DNA of 64,000 nucleotides. It comes from Aeromicrobium flavum. Lineage in GTDB: Bacteria > Actinomycetota > Actinomycetes > Propionibacteriales > Nocardioidaceae. The notes under the pieces were generated by a model, which saw nothing but the letters and a program-made list of their open reading frames with translations, ran no database searches and was not told the origin of the DNA. A program made the position numbers and the translations under genes. The stretch is taken from assembly GCF_007992115.1 (NCBI RefSeq), contig NZ_BJZQ01000001.1, positions 186,001 through 250,000 on the forward strand, read 5' to 3'. Below, piece after piece: positions 18,039 through 26,157 of the stretch (within the stretch, counting starts at the first letter, position 1; each line of letters starts with the position of its first letter).

Positions 18039-19100
18039 GTGACCAACGACGTTCGCGACCCCGCCCTCGACAGCGCCACGACGAGCCCCTTCCTGCAGGC
18101 CTGCTGGGGGCTGGAGCCCTCCCACACGCCGGTGTGGTTCATGCGTCAGGCCGGCCGCTCGCTGCCGGAGTACCTGGCGATCCGCGAGGGCGTGCCGATG
18201 CTGGAGTCGTGCTTCCGCACCGACATGGTCGTCGAGATCACGATGCAGCCGGTGCGCCGGCACGGCGTGGACGCGGCGATCTTCTTCTCCGACATCGTCG
18301 TGCCGCTGAAGGCGATCGGCATCGACCTCGACATCGTCCCCGGCACCGGACCGGTGGTGGCCGACCCGATCCGCTCGGCCGACCAGCTCGCGACGCTGCG
18401 CGATCTCGAGCCCGACGACGTCACCTCGATCACCGACGCCGTCAAGGGGCTCGTGCAGGAGCTGGGGGGCACGCCGCTCATCGGCTTCGCCGGTGCGCCG
18501 TTCACGCTGGCGTCCTATCTCGTCGAGGGCGGACCCTCGCGCGACCACCGCCGCACCAAGGAGCTGATGTACCGCGATCCCGAGCTCTGGCACGCGCTGC
18601 TCGGCCGCATCGCGGCGATCGCGTCGCAGTTCCTGCGCCTGCAGGTCGAGGCGGGCGCGTCGGCGATCCAGCTATTCGACTCGTGGGCGGGCGCCCTGTC
18701 GCCGGCCGACTACGACACGTACGTGCGACCCCACTCCGCCGCGGTGCTCGACTCCGTCGCCGACCTCGACGTGCCCCGGATCCACTTCGGCGTGGGCACG
18801 GGCGAGCTGCTGTCGCGGATGGGCGAGGCCGGCGCCGACGTGGTGGGCGTCGACTGGCGCGTGCCGCTGGACGAGGCCATCGGCCGCGTCGGACAGCGCG
18901 CCGTGCAGGGCAACCTCGATCCCACGTTGCTGTTCGCGCCCACCGAGGTCGTGCACGCCCGCGCCGCGCAGATCATCGACGCCGGCCGGGCCGCCCACGG
19001 TCACGTGTTCAACCTCGGCCACGGCGTCCTGCCCGCCACCGACGCCGACGCCCTGACCCGGCTGGTGGACTTCGTCCACTCCTACGAGCCGGAGGGCTGA
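18039..19100 (+). CDS. hemE: Uroporphyrinogen decarboxylase
   Basis: A 353-residue UroD, which removes four carboxylates from uroporphyrinogen III to give coproporphyrinogen III. Signature motifs [15 protein letters not shown] near the N-terminus (with the substrate-binding Arg pair), [18 protein letters not shown] in the middle, and [12 protein letters not shown] near the C-terminus are intact. Start is GTG at 18039 ([10 protein letters not shown]). It is the first gene of a hemE-hemY-hemQ run; the next start is two bases after its stop. Confidence 0.96.
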   Translation: MTNDVRDPALDSATTSPFLQACWGLEPSHTPVWFMRQAGRSLPEYLAIREGVPMLESCFRTDMVVEITMQPVRRHGVDAAIFFSDIVVPLKAIGIDLDIVPGTGPVVADPIRSADQLATLRDLEPDDVTSITDAVKGLVQELGGTPLIGFAGAPFTLASYLVEGGPSRDHRRTKELMYRDPELWHALLGRIAAIASQFLRLQVEAGASAIQLFDSWAGALSPADYDTYVRPHSAAVLDSVADLDVPRIHFGVGTGELLSRMGEAGADVVGVDWRVPLDEAIGRVGQRAVQGNLDPTLLFAPTEVVHARAAQIIDAGRAAHGHVFNLGHGVLPATDADALTRLVDFVHSYEPEG

Positions 19101-19101
19101 C

Positions 19102-20436
19102 GTGCGCGTCGCCGTCATCGGCGGTGGCATCGCGGGGCTGTCCGCCGCGTTCCACCTGGCCGCGGCCGGCGCCGCGCCCGTCGTGCTGGAGGGCTCGCCG
19201 GAGATCGGCGGCAAGGTGCGCCAGTCGCGCCTCGGCGATCTCACGGTCGACGTCGGCGCCGAGGCGATGCTGGCCCGTCGTCCCGAGGCGCTCGACCTCG
19301 TCGAGGCGGTCGGGCTGTCCGGCGAGGTCGTCGCCCCCGAGCCGATCCCGTCGATGGTCTGGAGCCGCGGCGCGCTGCGGCCGCTGCCGCCCACGATCAT
19401 GGGCGTGCCGTCCGACCTGGTCGCGCTCGACGCCTCCGGGATCCTCGAGGGCTCCGTGACGTCCACGTCCGTGCCGGTGCCGACCGAGGACGTGTCGGTC
19501 GCCTCGTTCGTCGCCGAGCGCCTCGGTCGCGAGGTCGTCGACCGACTGGTCGAGCCGCTCCTCGGCGGCGTCTACGCCGGCCACGCCGACCGGCTGTCGC
19601 TGCAGGCCGCCGCGCCCGTCATCGGGCAGCTCGGTCCGGACCTGCTGGCCGGTGCCGCCGAGCGCGCCGCGGCGCCCAAGGCACCGGGCCCGGCGCTGGT
19701 CGGACTGCGCGCGGGAGTGGGACGGCTGCCGCAGGCCGTCGTCGACGCCGGTGGCTTCGAGGTGCGCACGCGCGCCACGGTGCGCTCGGTGCGTCGTGAC
19801 GGGGCCGGCTGGGAGCTCGTCGTGGGACCCACCACCGCGCCCGTCCGCGAGCGGTTCGACGCCGTGGTCATGGCCGCGCCCGCGCCGGCAGCCGCCCGAC
19901 TGCTGGCGGAGGCGGCGCCGCGTGCGGCCTTCGCGCTGGCAGGCCTCGACTACGCCTCGATGGCGGTCGTCGCGATGGTGCTGGAGGGCGCGGACCTGCC
20001 CGCCGGCACCGGGTTCCTGGTGCCACCGGTCGAGCCGACGACCATCAAGGCCGCGACCTTCTCGTCGCGCAAGTGGGCGTGGCTGGCCGAGGCCGCCGGC
20101 GACGCGACCATCGTTCGCGCGTCGATCGGCCGCGCCGGCGACACGGCGATGCTGCAGCGCGACGACGCGACCCTCGTCGACGTGGCCGCGGCGGACCTGA
20201 GGTCGATCGTCGAGCCCGCGGGTGCCATCGGCACGGTGACGGCCTCGGTCGTCCAGCGCTGGGGCGGCGGGCTGCCGCAGTACGAGGTCGGGCACCGCGA
20301 CCTCGTGCGCACGGTGCTGGACGACGTCGCGGCCGTGCCCGGACTCGAGGTCTGCGGCGCCGCGTACGAGGGGGTCGGGATCGCCGCGGTCGTCGCGACC
20401 GGGAGGGCCGCGGCCGAGCGAACCATGGCCGGGTGA
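19102..20436 (+). CDS. hemY: Coproporphyrinogen III / protoporphyrinogen oxidase (CgoX/HemY type)
   Basis: A 444-residue FAD-dependent oxidase with the N-terminal motif [25 protein letters not shown], and a C-terminal FAD clamp around [20 protein letters not shown]. Being followed by hemQ, the enzyme most likely oxidises coproporphyrinogen III in the coproporphyrin-dependent haem branch; the older name is protoporphyrinogen oxidase. The GTG start at 19102 follows hemE with a GGAGGG ribosome-binding site inside the end of hemE. Confidence 0.93.
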   Translation: MRVAVIGGGIAGLSAAFHLAAAGAAPVVLEGSPEIGGKVRQSRLGDLTVDVGAEAMLARRPEALDLVEAVGLSGEVVAPEPIPSMVWSRGALRPLPPTIMGVPSDLVALDASGILEGSVTSTSVPVPTEDVSVASFVAERLGREVVDRLVEPLLGGVYAGHADRLSLQAAAPVIGQLGPDLLAGAAERAAAPKAPGPALVGLRAGVGRLPQAVVDAGGFEVRTRATVRSVRRDGAGWELVVGPTTAPVRERFDAVVMAAPAPAAARLLAEAAPRAAFALAGLDYASMAVVAMVLEGADLPAGTGFLVPPVEPTTIKAATFSSRKWAWLAEAAGDATIVRASIGRAGDTAMLQRDDATLVDVAAADLRSIVEPAGAIGTVTASVVQRWGGGLPQYEVGHRDLVRTVLDDVAAVPGLEVCGAAYEGVGIAAVVATGRAAAERTMAG

Positions 20437-20446
20437 GAATGGGGTC

Positions 20447-21139
20447 ATGAGTTCGCACGAGGTCGATGCCGAGAAGATCAACGCCACCATCCGGTACGCC
20501 ATGTACTCGGTGTTCCGGGTCGAGCGCCCGCTGGCGGGCGGCGACCGCGCGGCGATGGCCGCCGAGGTCGACAGCCTGTTCGCGAAGTTCGACGACGTCG
20601 TCGTGCGCGGCACCTACGACATCAGCGGCATGCGCGCCGAGGCCGATCTCATGATCTGGTGGCACGCCGAGGAGATCGACGCGCTGCAGGACGCCTACAA
20701 CGCGTTCCGCCGCACCGAGCTCGGCTCGCACCTGGCCCCGGTCTGGTCGAACGTCGGCCTGCACCGCCCCGCCGAGTTCAACCGCTCGCACGTGCCGAAC
20801 TTCCTCGCCGACGAGACGACGAAGCGCTACATCTGCGTGTACCCGTTCGTGCGGTCGTACGAGTGGTACCTGCTGGAGGACGAGGAGCGCCGCCGCCTGC
20901 TGCGCGAGCACGGCGAGGCCGCCCGCGACTACGCCGACGTGCGCGCCAACACGATCGCGTCGTTCGCGCTGGGCGACTACGAGTGGCTGCTCGCCTTCGA
21001 GGCCGATGAGCTGCACCGCATCGTCGACCTGATGCGCGACCTGCGCGCGACGGACGCCCGTCTGCACGTGCGTGAGGAGCTGCCGTTCTACACCGGCCGC
21101 CTCATGTCGCCGGCCGAGCTGACCGACCTCTGGCCCTGA
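20447..21139 (+). CDS. hemQ: Coproheme decarboxylase HemQ
   Basis: A 230-residue chlorite-dismutase-superfamily protein of the HemQ clade, which converts coproheme to haem b with hydrogen peroxide. Motifs include [19 protein letters not shown], the catalytic-tyrosine region YVYPFV-like segment [18 protein letters not shown], and RLMSPAEL at the end. It starts ten bases after hemY and completes the terminal part of the coproporphyrin pathway except for the ferrochelatase, which is not in this window. Confidence 0.94.
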   Translation: MSSHEVDAEKINATIRYAMYSVFRVERPLAGGDRAAMAAEVDSLFAKFDDVVVRGTYDISGMRAEADLMIWWHAEEIDALQDAYNAFRRTELGSHLAPVWSNVGLHRPAEFNRSHVPNFLADETTKRYICVYPFVRSYEWYLLEDEERRRLLREHGEAARDYADVRANTIASFALGDYEWLLAFEADELHRIVDLMRDLRATDARLHVREELPFYTGRLMSPAELTDLWP

Positions 21140-21160
21140 GGTCTCTCGCCACCCCCTCCG

Positions 21161-21217
21161 CGAGTGGCGCAAAACCGCCCGCCACTCGCCGAGTGGCGGG
21201 CGTTTCTGCGCCACTCG
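21161..21217. repeat. Long intergenic palindrome 3
   Basis: Two 28-base arms at 21161-21188 and 21190-21217 pair with a single base between them and only a few mismatches. Each arm is itself flanked by CGAGTGGCG and CGCCACTCG, so the sequence can fold as one long hairpin or as two smaller ones. It sits between two convergent genes (hemQ and the 240-residue exported protein), where it could serve as a bidirectional terminator. Confidence 0.8.
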
Positions 21218-21232
21218 GCGCCCTGGAGTGCG

Positions 21233-21955
21233 TCAGTCGGTGAGGACGGGTCGTGCCTCGCGGACGCGGAGTGTGGTGGCGGGTCCGGCGGCGGTGATGG
21301 TGGCGCCGAGGTCCTGCCACGCGCCGCCGTCGATCCGGTAGGTGACGCGGTAGGTGACGTCCACGCGTGCGGCGACGCGACCGGGCTCGCGGTAGCGGTG
21401 CACGACGTCCAGCGCGGGGTACGGGCGCCCGGGACGGGAGGTGGCCTGCGTCGTGCCGTCGCCGTGATGCCATGTGTACGTGGCCGGCGCGGCGCGCAGG
21501 TCGACGGTGGAGCCCAGGATGGGCACCGTCCGCTCGATCGGCGCGGCCGTGGTGTGGAAGATCGTCTCGAGGTTCACCAGGGTCGAGCCGGCCGGTTGCA
21601 CCGCGACCTTCAGTCGCGGGAGCCCGATGCGTCGCACCTCCTCGGCCACGTCGCCCGGAGTGACCGCCGGGGCTTCGGGTTCGGCCGGGTCAGCAGGGTC
21701 GGCGGGTTCCGGCGGAGGGATGCAATCGTCCTGGGGGAACGGTGCCTCGGCGCGGCAGAAGAATGGATCCGTCTCCTCGACGGGTATCGGCTCTGCCGGC
21801 CCGATGGGGTTACCCGGATCCTTGATCCGAATGGGCCCGGGGACTTTCGGCTTCCACTTGCGGTCTCGCACGATCACGTCGGGCGTGTCAGCGACCGGGT
21901 CGACACTCGGTGATGCGGGGAGGAAGAACCCGAGAAAGAGCGCCGTCGCGATCAT
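21233..21955 (-). CDS. Exported protein, unknown function (PKD-like segment)
   Basis: A 240-residue protein of unknown function. The ATG at 21955 is chosen because it overlaps the stop of the upstream lipoprotein gene as ATGA and yields a signal-peptide-like start MIATALFLGFFLPASPS; the in-frame start at 21991 would bury this. A proline-rich acidic region precedes a beta-rich C-terminal half with ATYTWHHGDGTTQATS and VVHRYREPGRVAARVDVTY, which resembles the PKD/polycystic-repeat pattern (W-D/H-x-G-DG then H-x-Y). Probably surface-exposed. Confidence 0.72.
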   Translation of the reverse strand: MIATALFLGFFLPASPSVDPVADTPDVIVRDRKWKPKVPGPIRIKDPGNPIGPAEPIPVEETDPFFCRAEAPFPQDDCIPPPEPADPADPAEPEAPAVTPGDVAEEVRRIGLPRLKVAVQPAGSTLVNLETIFHTTAAPIERTVPILGSTVDLRAAPATYTWHHGDGTTQATSRPGRPYPALDVVHRYREPGRVAARVDVTYRVTYRIDGGAWQDLGATITAAGPATTLRVREARPVLTD

Positions 21956-22503
21956 GACGGATCCCCAGACACCAATTGCGTCATCGTCCAATTGCCATCG
22001 AACGTAAGTCCGAATGTGACCTTATGGGCTGAAGCCGGTGCGTTCGTTGGGTTGCTCTCGGAATCAGGTTTGAGCGTCCCAGCCGCGATACGCACGGACG
22101 TCGTCGCTCGAGTCTCGCCATCTTGCGAGCTGTCGAACCAGAGTTGCGTGTCTCCATTGACCCAGGTTCTGCCGCGGATCCAACCGCCGCCGGCGTAGGT
22201 CTCGCGAAAAAAGCGGATGTAGTCGCTGCACCCTCCGCAATTCGAATCGGAGAGGCGGGTCAACTCGTCGACGTCTCCCGTCTGCCCCGCGTAGCTGAGA
22301 ACGCCGACGTAGTACCTGACGAACGTCGAGGCGCCGTTCGGCGTGAACTCGCTTGCCACCTCCGGCATGGGCGGGAGCGTGGCGTCCGGGTTAGCGGGGG
22401 CGGTGGCCGCGGAGGTGGGGTCCGGCGGGGGAGGGTCGTCCTCGGAGCATGCGCTCAATGTCAGCGCGAGTGCTGCCACGACGGCAATCATCGGTGCCCG
22501 CAT
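21952..22503 (-). CDS. Lipoprotein, DUF6318-like
   Basis: A 183-residue lipoprotein with an N-terminal signal and lipobox LSAC ending at Cys19, then a Pro/Thr-rich linker and a globular domain beginning NGASTFVRYYVGVLSYAGQTGD. The CGGC pair in SDSNCGGCSDYIRFF followed by GGGWIRG is what I associate with actinobacterial DUF6318 lipoproteins; the assignment is from memory of the pattern. It is coupled by ATGA overlap to the next exported protein. Confidence 0.75.
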   Translation of the reverse strand: MRAPMIAVVAALALTLSACSEDDPPPPDPTSAATAPANPDATLPPMPEVASEFTPNGASTFVRYYVGVLSYAGQTGDVDELTRLSDSNCGGCSDYIRFFRETYAGGGWIRGRTWVNGDTQLWFDSSQDGETRATTSVRIAAGTLKPDSESNPTNAPASAHKVTFGLTFDGNWTMTQLVSGDPS

Positions 22504-22591
22504 CGTCCCCCCAGACTCGTCGGCGTCAACCCGAGTTGCAGGAACCCTAGCGAGGGCGGACCCGCCGGGGGAGTCCCCGTCTCAACGCTGT

Positions 22592-22605
22592 GGACAACGT
22601 TGTCC
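22592..22605. promoter_or_regulatory. Perfect 14-bp palindrome upstream of lipoprotein gene
   Basis: GGACAACGTTGTCC is a perfect inverted repeat 89 bases ahead of the lipoprotein start. It could be an operator for a dimeric regulator. No second copy is recognised. Confidence 0.35.
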
Positions 22606-22614
22606 GGGACATGC

Positions 22615-22661
22615 GTAGCGGTGCGCACCCTTTCCCGCTCGGAAAGGGTGCGCACCGCTAC
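22615..22661. repeat. Long intergenic palindrome 4
   Basis: A perfect 21-bp stem (left arm begins GTAGCGGTGCGCACCC) with a five-base CGCTC loop lies between the msrB stop and the lipoprotein start. It has no U-tract. Its right flank GCTACAGATCTCGCGCGC is nearly the same as the right flank of palindrome 2, which suggests a related family. Confidence 0.85.
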
Positions 22662-22693
22662 AGATCTCGCGCGCGGAGGCGCGGAACCGGGTG

Positions 22694-23113
22694 TCAGTCG
22701 GCCTGCAGGTCCAGCGAGATGCCGTTGATGCAGTAGCGCAGGTCGGTGGGGGTGTCGAAGCCCTCGCCGGCGAACACGTGGCCCAGGTGCGAGCCGCAGT
22801 TCGCGCAGCGCACCTCGGTGCGCTTCATGCCGAGGGTGGTGTCCTCGATGTACTCGACCCGGTCCTCGGCCAGCGGGGTGTAGAACGACGGCCAGCCGCA
22901 CTGGGCGTCGAACTTGGTGTCGCTGCGGAACAGCTCGGCGCCGCAGCCACGGCAGCGGTAGACGCCGGGCGTGGGGTCGTGCTCGTAGTCACTGCTGAAG
23001 GGCCGCTCGGTGCCGGCCTGGCGCAGCACGTGGTACTCGGAGGCGCTGAGCTGCTCGCGCCATTCCTCGTCGGGACGGTCGACCGCGTAGGTCTTGTCAG
23101 TCTGGTCGCTCAC
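22694..23113 (-). CDS. msrB: Peptide-methionine (R)-S-oxide reductase
   Basis: A 139-residue MsrB that repairs oxidised methionine in proteins. Zinc cysteines are Cys54/Cys57 (CRGC) and Cys103/Cys106 (CANC); catalytic Cys128 is in RYCING. The GTG start at 23113 overlaps the stop of the upstream gene as GTGA and fits the family length; the longer in-frame start at 23197 would run back into that gene. Located in the cytoplasm, with thioredoxin as the usual reductant. Confidence 0.94.
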   Translation of the reverse strand: MSDQTDKTYAVDRPDEEWREQLSASEYHVLRQAGTERPFSSDYEHDPTPGVYRCRGCGAELFRSDTKFDAQCGWPSFYTPLAEDRVEYIEDTTLGMKRTEVRCANCGSHLGHVFAGEGFDTPTDLRYCINGISLDLQAD

Positions 23114-23607
23114 ATTTCCGCCTGTTCGTCGAAAGTCAGGTGTTCCAACAGGTGCAACGTCGGAACGTCCAGTTTTCTTCTCGCTCGCGACGTCCAATCG
23201 AGGTGAAGGAACTCACGGACGATGTGCGGCTCGGTCAAGATGATGACCTCGTCGCAGGATTTCTCCTTCACGAGGTCGACGAGGGCGTCGATCGGGTCGT
23301 AGTCGACCAGCTTCGTCGTGACCTGCTGCCCGCGCTCGGTGAGCAGCGCGGCCGAGGCGTCGAGCTCCTGCTGGGCCTCGACGCGCAGCTCGTCCTCGAT
23401 GCGCGAGTAGGCGGTCGGCTCCTCGAGGGGCACGAACTGGGCGCCGCCGAAGGCCGTCATCGAGGCGCTCAGCGCCGCCGGGGACGCGTCGACGGGCAGC
23501 AGCATGTGATAGGCGACCTGGTCGTCCACCCCCTCGTGCAGGGCGAGGATCTGGTCGGCGTCGAGGTCGATGAGCTGTCGTTCCACCAGCAGGGCCACGT
23601 TGTACAT
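23110..23607 (-). CDS. Universal-stress-like conserved protein
   Basis: A 165-residue soluble protein whose layout resembles the UspA/nucleotide-binding alpha-beta fold: strand MYNVALLVERQLI, a helix, YHMLLPVDASPAAL, then KLVDYDPIDALVDLVKEKSCDEVIILTEPHIVREF. The typical GxxGxxG ATP loop is not obvious, so the family call is tentative. ATG 23607 is preferred to the GTG six bases upstream. Its stop overlaps the msrB start, so the two genes are translationally coupled. Confidence 0.68.
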   Translation of the reverse strand: MYNVALLVERQLIDLDADQILALHEGVDDQVAYHMLLPVDASPAALSASMTAFGGAQFVPLEEPTAYSRIEDELRVEAQQELDASAALLTERGQQVTTKLVDYDPIDALVDLVKEKSCDEVIILTEPHIVREFLHLDWTSRARRKLDVPTLHLLEHLTFDEQAEM

Positions 23608-23616
23608 GACCACAGA

Positions 23617-24315
23617 CTAGGCGGCCCGGCGGTCGCGGACCCACCGCGTGAACAGGACCCCGTCGTCGTCGAAGCTGTGACCGAGCCGCATCGGCAGCTC
23701 GACGGCCCGCGCGCCCACGGTCATCCGCTTGGCCGGCCCACCCAGGAGGTGGGGCGAGATGGTCAGGCACGCCTCGTCCACGAGGTCCAGGTCGACCAGC
23801 GTGCCGTGCAGGTCGGGCCCGCCCTCGCACAGGATCCGGTTGAGGCCCCGAGCCGCGAACGCGTCCAGCACGGCGGGCCAGTCGACCTCGTTCTCGCCGG
23901 CCACCACGACCTCGACCGTCTGCGACAGCTGCTGCCGCTTCTCAACCGGCGAGCTGGCCGGGATGATCACCATCAGTCCGGGGGCCAGCAGCTGCTCGGG
24001 CAGGTCGAGGCTGCGGCTGACGACGGCCAGCTGCGGCACGCGCGACCGGCCCTCGCGCAGCTTCTCGTGCACGGAGTCGGCGGAGATGGGGTGGTATCCC
24101 TCGGCGCGCACCGTGCCGGCCCCGACCACCACGACGTCGGACAGGCTGCGCAGGACCTTGAAGACCTTGGCGTCCGGCTCGCCGCCGAGACTGCCCGAGA
24201 GTCCTTGCGGGTCCTGGACCGCACCGTCGACGGAGGCGACGAAGTTGGTCCGCAGCCACGGCTTGTGGGAGTCGGGGTAGGCGTACAGGTCGGCGAGTTG
24301 TTTCAGATCCGGCAT
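23617..24315 (-). CDS. RibD C-terminal-like reductase
   Basis: A 232-residue protein of the RibD reductase/dihydrofolate reductase-like family. NFVASVDGAVQDP, VVVGAGTVRAEGY, and RILCEGGPDLHGTLVDLDLVDE are the canonical signatures for the pyrimidine reductase fold using NADPH. The deaminase half of RibD is absent, so it may act on another substrate or serve as a stand-alone reductase. The ATG at 24315 is 37 bases from the divergent PPK2 start. Confidence 0.87.
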   Translation of the reverse strand: MPDLKQLADLYAYPDSHKPWLRTNFVASVDGAVQDPQGLSGSLGGEPDAKVFKVLRSLSDVVVVGAGTVRAEGYHPISADSVHEKLREGRSRVPQLAVVSRSLDLPEQLLAPGLMVIIPASSPVEKRQQLSQTVEVVVAGENEVDWPAVLDAFAARGLNRILCEGGPDLHGTLVDLDLVDEACLTISPHLLGGPAKRMTVGARAVELPMRLGHSFDDDGVLFTRWVRDRRAA

Positions 24316-24352
24316 AAGACCACGGTAGGGCGAGCTGGGGCATACTGCCGGA

Positions 24353-25189
24353 ATGACGGACCTTCGCTCGACGCTCGCGACCTCAGGACCGATCGACCTC
24401 GCCTCGCGGCCCTCGGACGACACCCCGGCATTCGAGGGGAAGAAGAAGGACGCCCAGCTCCAGCTGCCCCAGATCGGCGAGCAGCTGATGCAGACCCAGG
24501 AGCTGCTCTTCGCCAACGGCCGCGCGGGCACCACCGACCGCAAGGTGCTGATCCTGCTCCAGGGCATGGACACGTCGGGGAAGGGCGGCACGCTGCGGCA
24601 CGTCGCCGGACTCGTCGACCCGCAGGGCCTGAAGATCACGGCGTTCAAGGCGCCCACCGAGGAGGAGCGCGCCCAGGACTTCCTCTGGCGGATCGAGCGC
24701 CAGCTGCCCGAGCCGGGGATGATCGGGGTCTTCGACCGGTCGCACTACGAGGACGTCCTCATCGGTCGGGTCCGCGAGCTCGCCCCCGCCGACGAGATCG
24801 AGCGCCGGTACGACGCGATCAACGACTTCGAGAAGCGCTTCGTCGACGACGGGGGAGTGCTGCTGAAGTGCTTCCTGCACATCAGCGCGAACGACCAGAA
24901 GGAGCGCCTCGCCGAGCGGCTCGACGACCCGACGAAGTACTGGAAGTACAACCCCGGCGACCTCGACGAGCGGGCGCTGTGGCCGCGGTACCAGGAGGCC
25001 TACGAGGTCGTCCTCGAGCGGTGCTCCACCGAGCACGCCCCGTGGCACGTCGTCCCCGCCGGCCGCAAGTGGTACCGCAACTGGGCCATCGCCACGATGC
25101 TCGGCGAGACCCTGGCCGAGCTCGGACTGGACTGGCCCGCGGCCGACTTCGACGTGGAGGCAGAGAAGAAGCGCCTGGCCACGATGTGA
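24353..25189 (+). CDS. ppk2: Polyphosphate kinase 2 family protein
   Basis: A 278-residue PPK2-type enzyme, which transfers phosphate between polyphosphate and nucleotides. Walker A is GMDTSGKGG (residues 71-79); the lid and Walker B regions read GVFDRSHYEDVLIGRV and KCFLHISANDQKERL, and WYRNWAI closes the fold. Length and motifs fit the single-domain class; whether it prefers NMP or NDP is not readable. It is monocistronic and convergent with the sulfite operon. Confidence 0.93.
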   Translation: MTDLRSTLATSGPIDLASRPSDDTPAFEGKKKDAQLQLPQIGEQLMQTQELLFANGRAGTTDRKVLILLQGMDTSGKGGTLRHVAGLVDPQGLKITAFKAPTEEERAQDFLWRIERQLPEPGMIGVFDRSHYEDVLIGRVRELAPADEIERRYDAINDFEKRFVDDGGVLLKCFLHISANDQKERLAERLDDPTKYWKYNPGDLDERALWPRYQEAYEVVLERCSTEHAPWHVVPAGRKWYRNWAIATMLGETLAELGLDWPAADFDVEAEKKRLATM

Positions 25190-25210
25190 CCAGGCGCTTC
25201 CCGTGACGAC

Positions 25211-25972
25211 TCAGACGTCGGCGAAGAGCGCGTCCATCGGGACCAGGTCCACCGCGCCGACGGCGTAGCGGGCCAGGATCACCTCGGCGACCTCGTCGGC
25301 GACGCCCAGCGGCTCGGCGACCGCCACGGCGCCGGCCTCGAGAGCAAGCTCCGTGACCCGGTCGGGCAGGACGCCCGGCGCCAGGAAGAGCATGCCCACG
25401 GCAATGTGACGACGCCCGTCGGCACGGTGCGTGCGCACCGCCTCGCTGGCGGCCGGCGGTGCGGCCGAGGCGAAGGCCGCGATCGTCGGCAGCTTGTGGT
25501 GCGCGCCCCACGCCCGGGCGGCACGGGCGATCATCGCGTTGGCCATGGAGTCCGACGAGCCGGCACCGGCCAGCACGAGGGCGTCCAGCTCACGGACGCG
25601 GTGCTTGCTCAGCACCTCGCGCAGCCGGCGGTCGAGGACGTTGAGGAACGTGCCCTCGATGCCCAGGATCTTGGTGACCTCGATGCGGACGTCGTGCTTG
25701 GCGGCCGCCGCCTTCGCGGCCTGCGGCACGTCGACCTTCGCGTGGTACGCGTCGGTCAGCAGCAGCGGCACGACGACGATCTCGCCGAAGCCCTCGGCGG
25801 CCAGGCGCTCGACGACCTCGTCGAAGCTCGGTCCGCACAGGTCGAGGAAGGCGGCCTCGACCCGCAGGTCGGGGCGCATGCACGCCACCACCTCCGTGAG
25901 GGCGTTGATGGTGTCGGCCGATCGCGGATCGCGGCTGCCATGGGCCAGGGCGATCAGTGCGGGTGCGGTCAT
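25211..25972 (-). CDS. Sirohydrochlorin chelatase (CbiX/SirB-like)
   Basis: A 253-residue CbiX-type chelatase that inserts iron into sirohydrochlorin to make sirohaem, the cofactor of the sulfite reductase encoded two genes upstream. His11 in LAHGSRDP is the metal-binding histidine; the second half repeats the fold with HIAVGMLFLAPG. The ATG at 25972 overlaps the stop of the Cys4 gene as ATGA. Operon context decides iron rather than cobalt. Confidence 0.87.
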   Translation of the reverse strand: MTAPALIALAHGSRDPRSADTINALTEVVACMRPDLRVEAAFLDLCGPSFDEVVERLAAEGFGEIVVVPLLLTDAYHAKVDVPQAAKAAAAKHDVRIEVTKILGIEGTFLNVLDRRLREVLSKHRVRELDALVLAGAGSSDSMANAMIARAARAWGAHHKLPTIAAFASAAPPAASEAVRTHRADGRRHIAVGMLFLAPGVLPDRVTELALEAGAVAVAEPLGVADEVAEVILARYAVGAVDLVPMDALFADV

Positions 25973-26157
25973 CGTGCGTTCCTCCCTTCCTGCGGTGCTG
26001 TGGTGGTGGTGTCGTGGCGGGCCAGGTGGCCCAGGAACTTCAGTCGGAAGGCGCGCAGACAGCTGCGGCACTCCCACTCGCCGTGCGTCTCGCCGTGCGG
26101 ACGCAGGTCCTCGTCGGCGCAGTACGGGCACGAATAGGGCACGAGGCGCTCGCTCAT
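25969..26157 (-). CDS. Small Cys4 zinc-ribbon-like protein in sulfite reductase operon
   Basis: A 62-residue protein with two CxxC knuckles, Cys10/Cys13 and Cys30/Cys33, and a basic C-terminal helix ending before a His/Thr-rich tail. It is overlapped at both ends by ATGA junctions, with the sulfite reductase upstream and the chelatase downstream, so its expression is locked to that pathway. It occupies the position of the small CysX protein in corynebacterial sulfate-assimilation operons; homology to CysX is my inference from place and size. It could hold zinc or an iron-sulfur centre. Confidence 0.8.
   Translation of the reverse strand: MSERLVPYSCPYCADEDLRPHGETHGEWECRSCLRAFRLKFLGHLARHDTTTTAPQEGRNAR

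Noticed and set aside
22615-22661. Simple rho-independent terminator of msrB
   Set aside because: The perfect 21-bp stem has no U-tract and shares a flank with palindrome 2, so a dispersed element explains it better, though termination remains possible.
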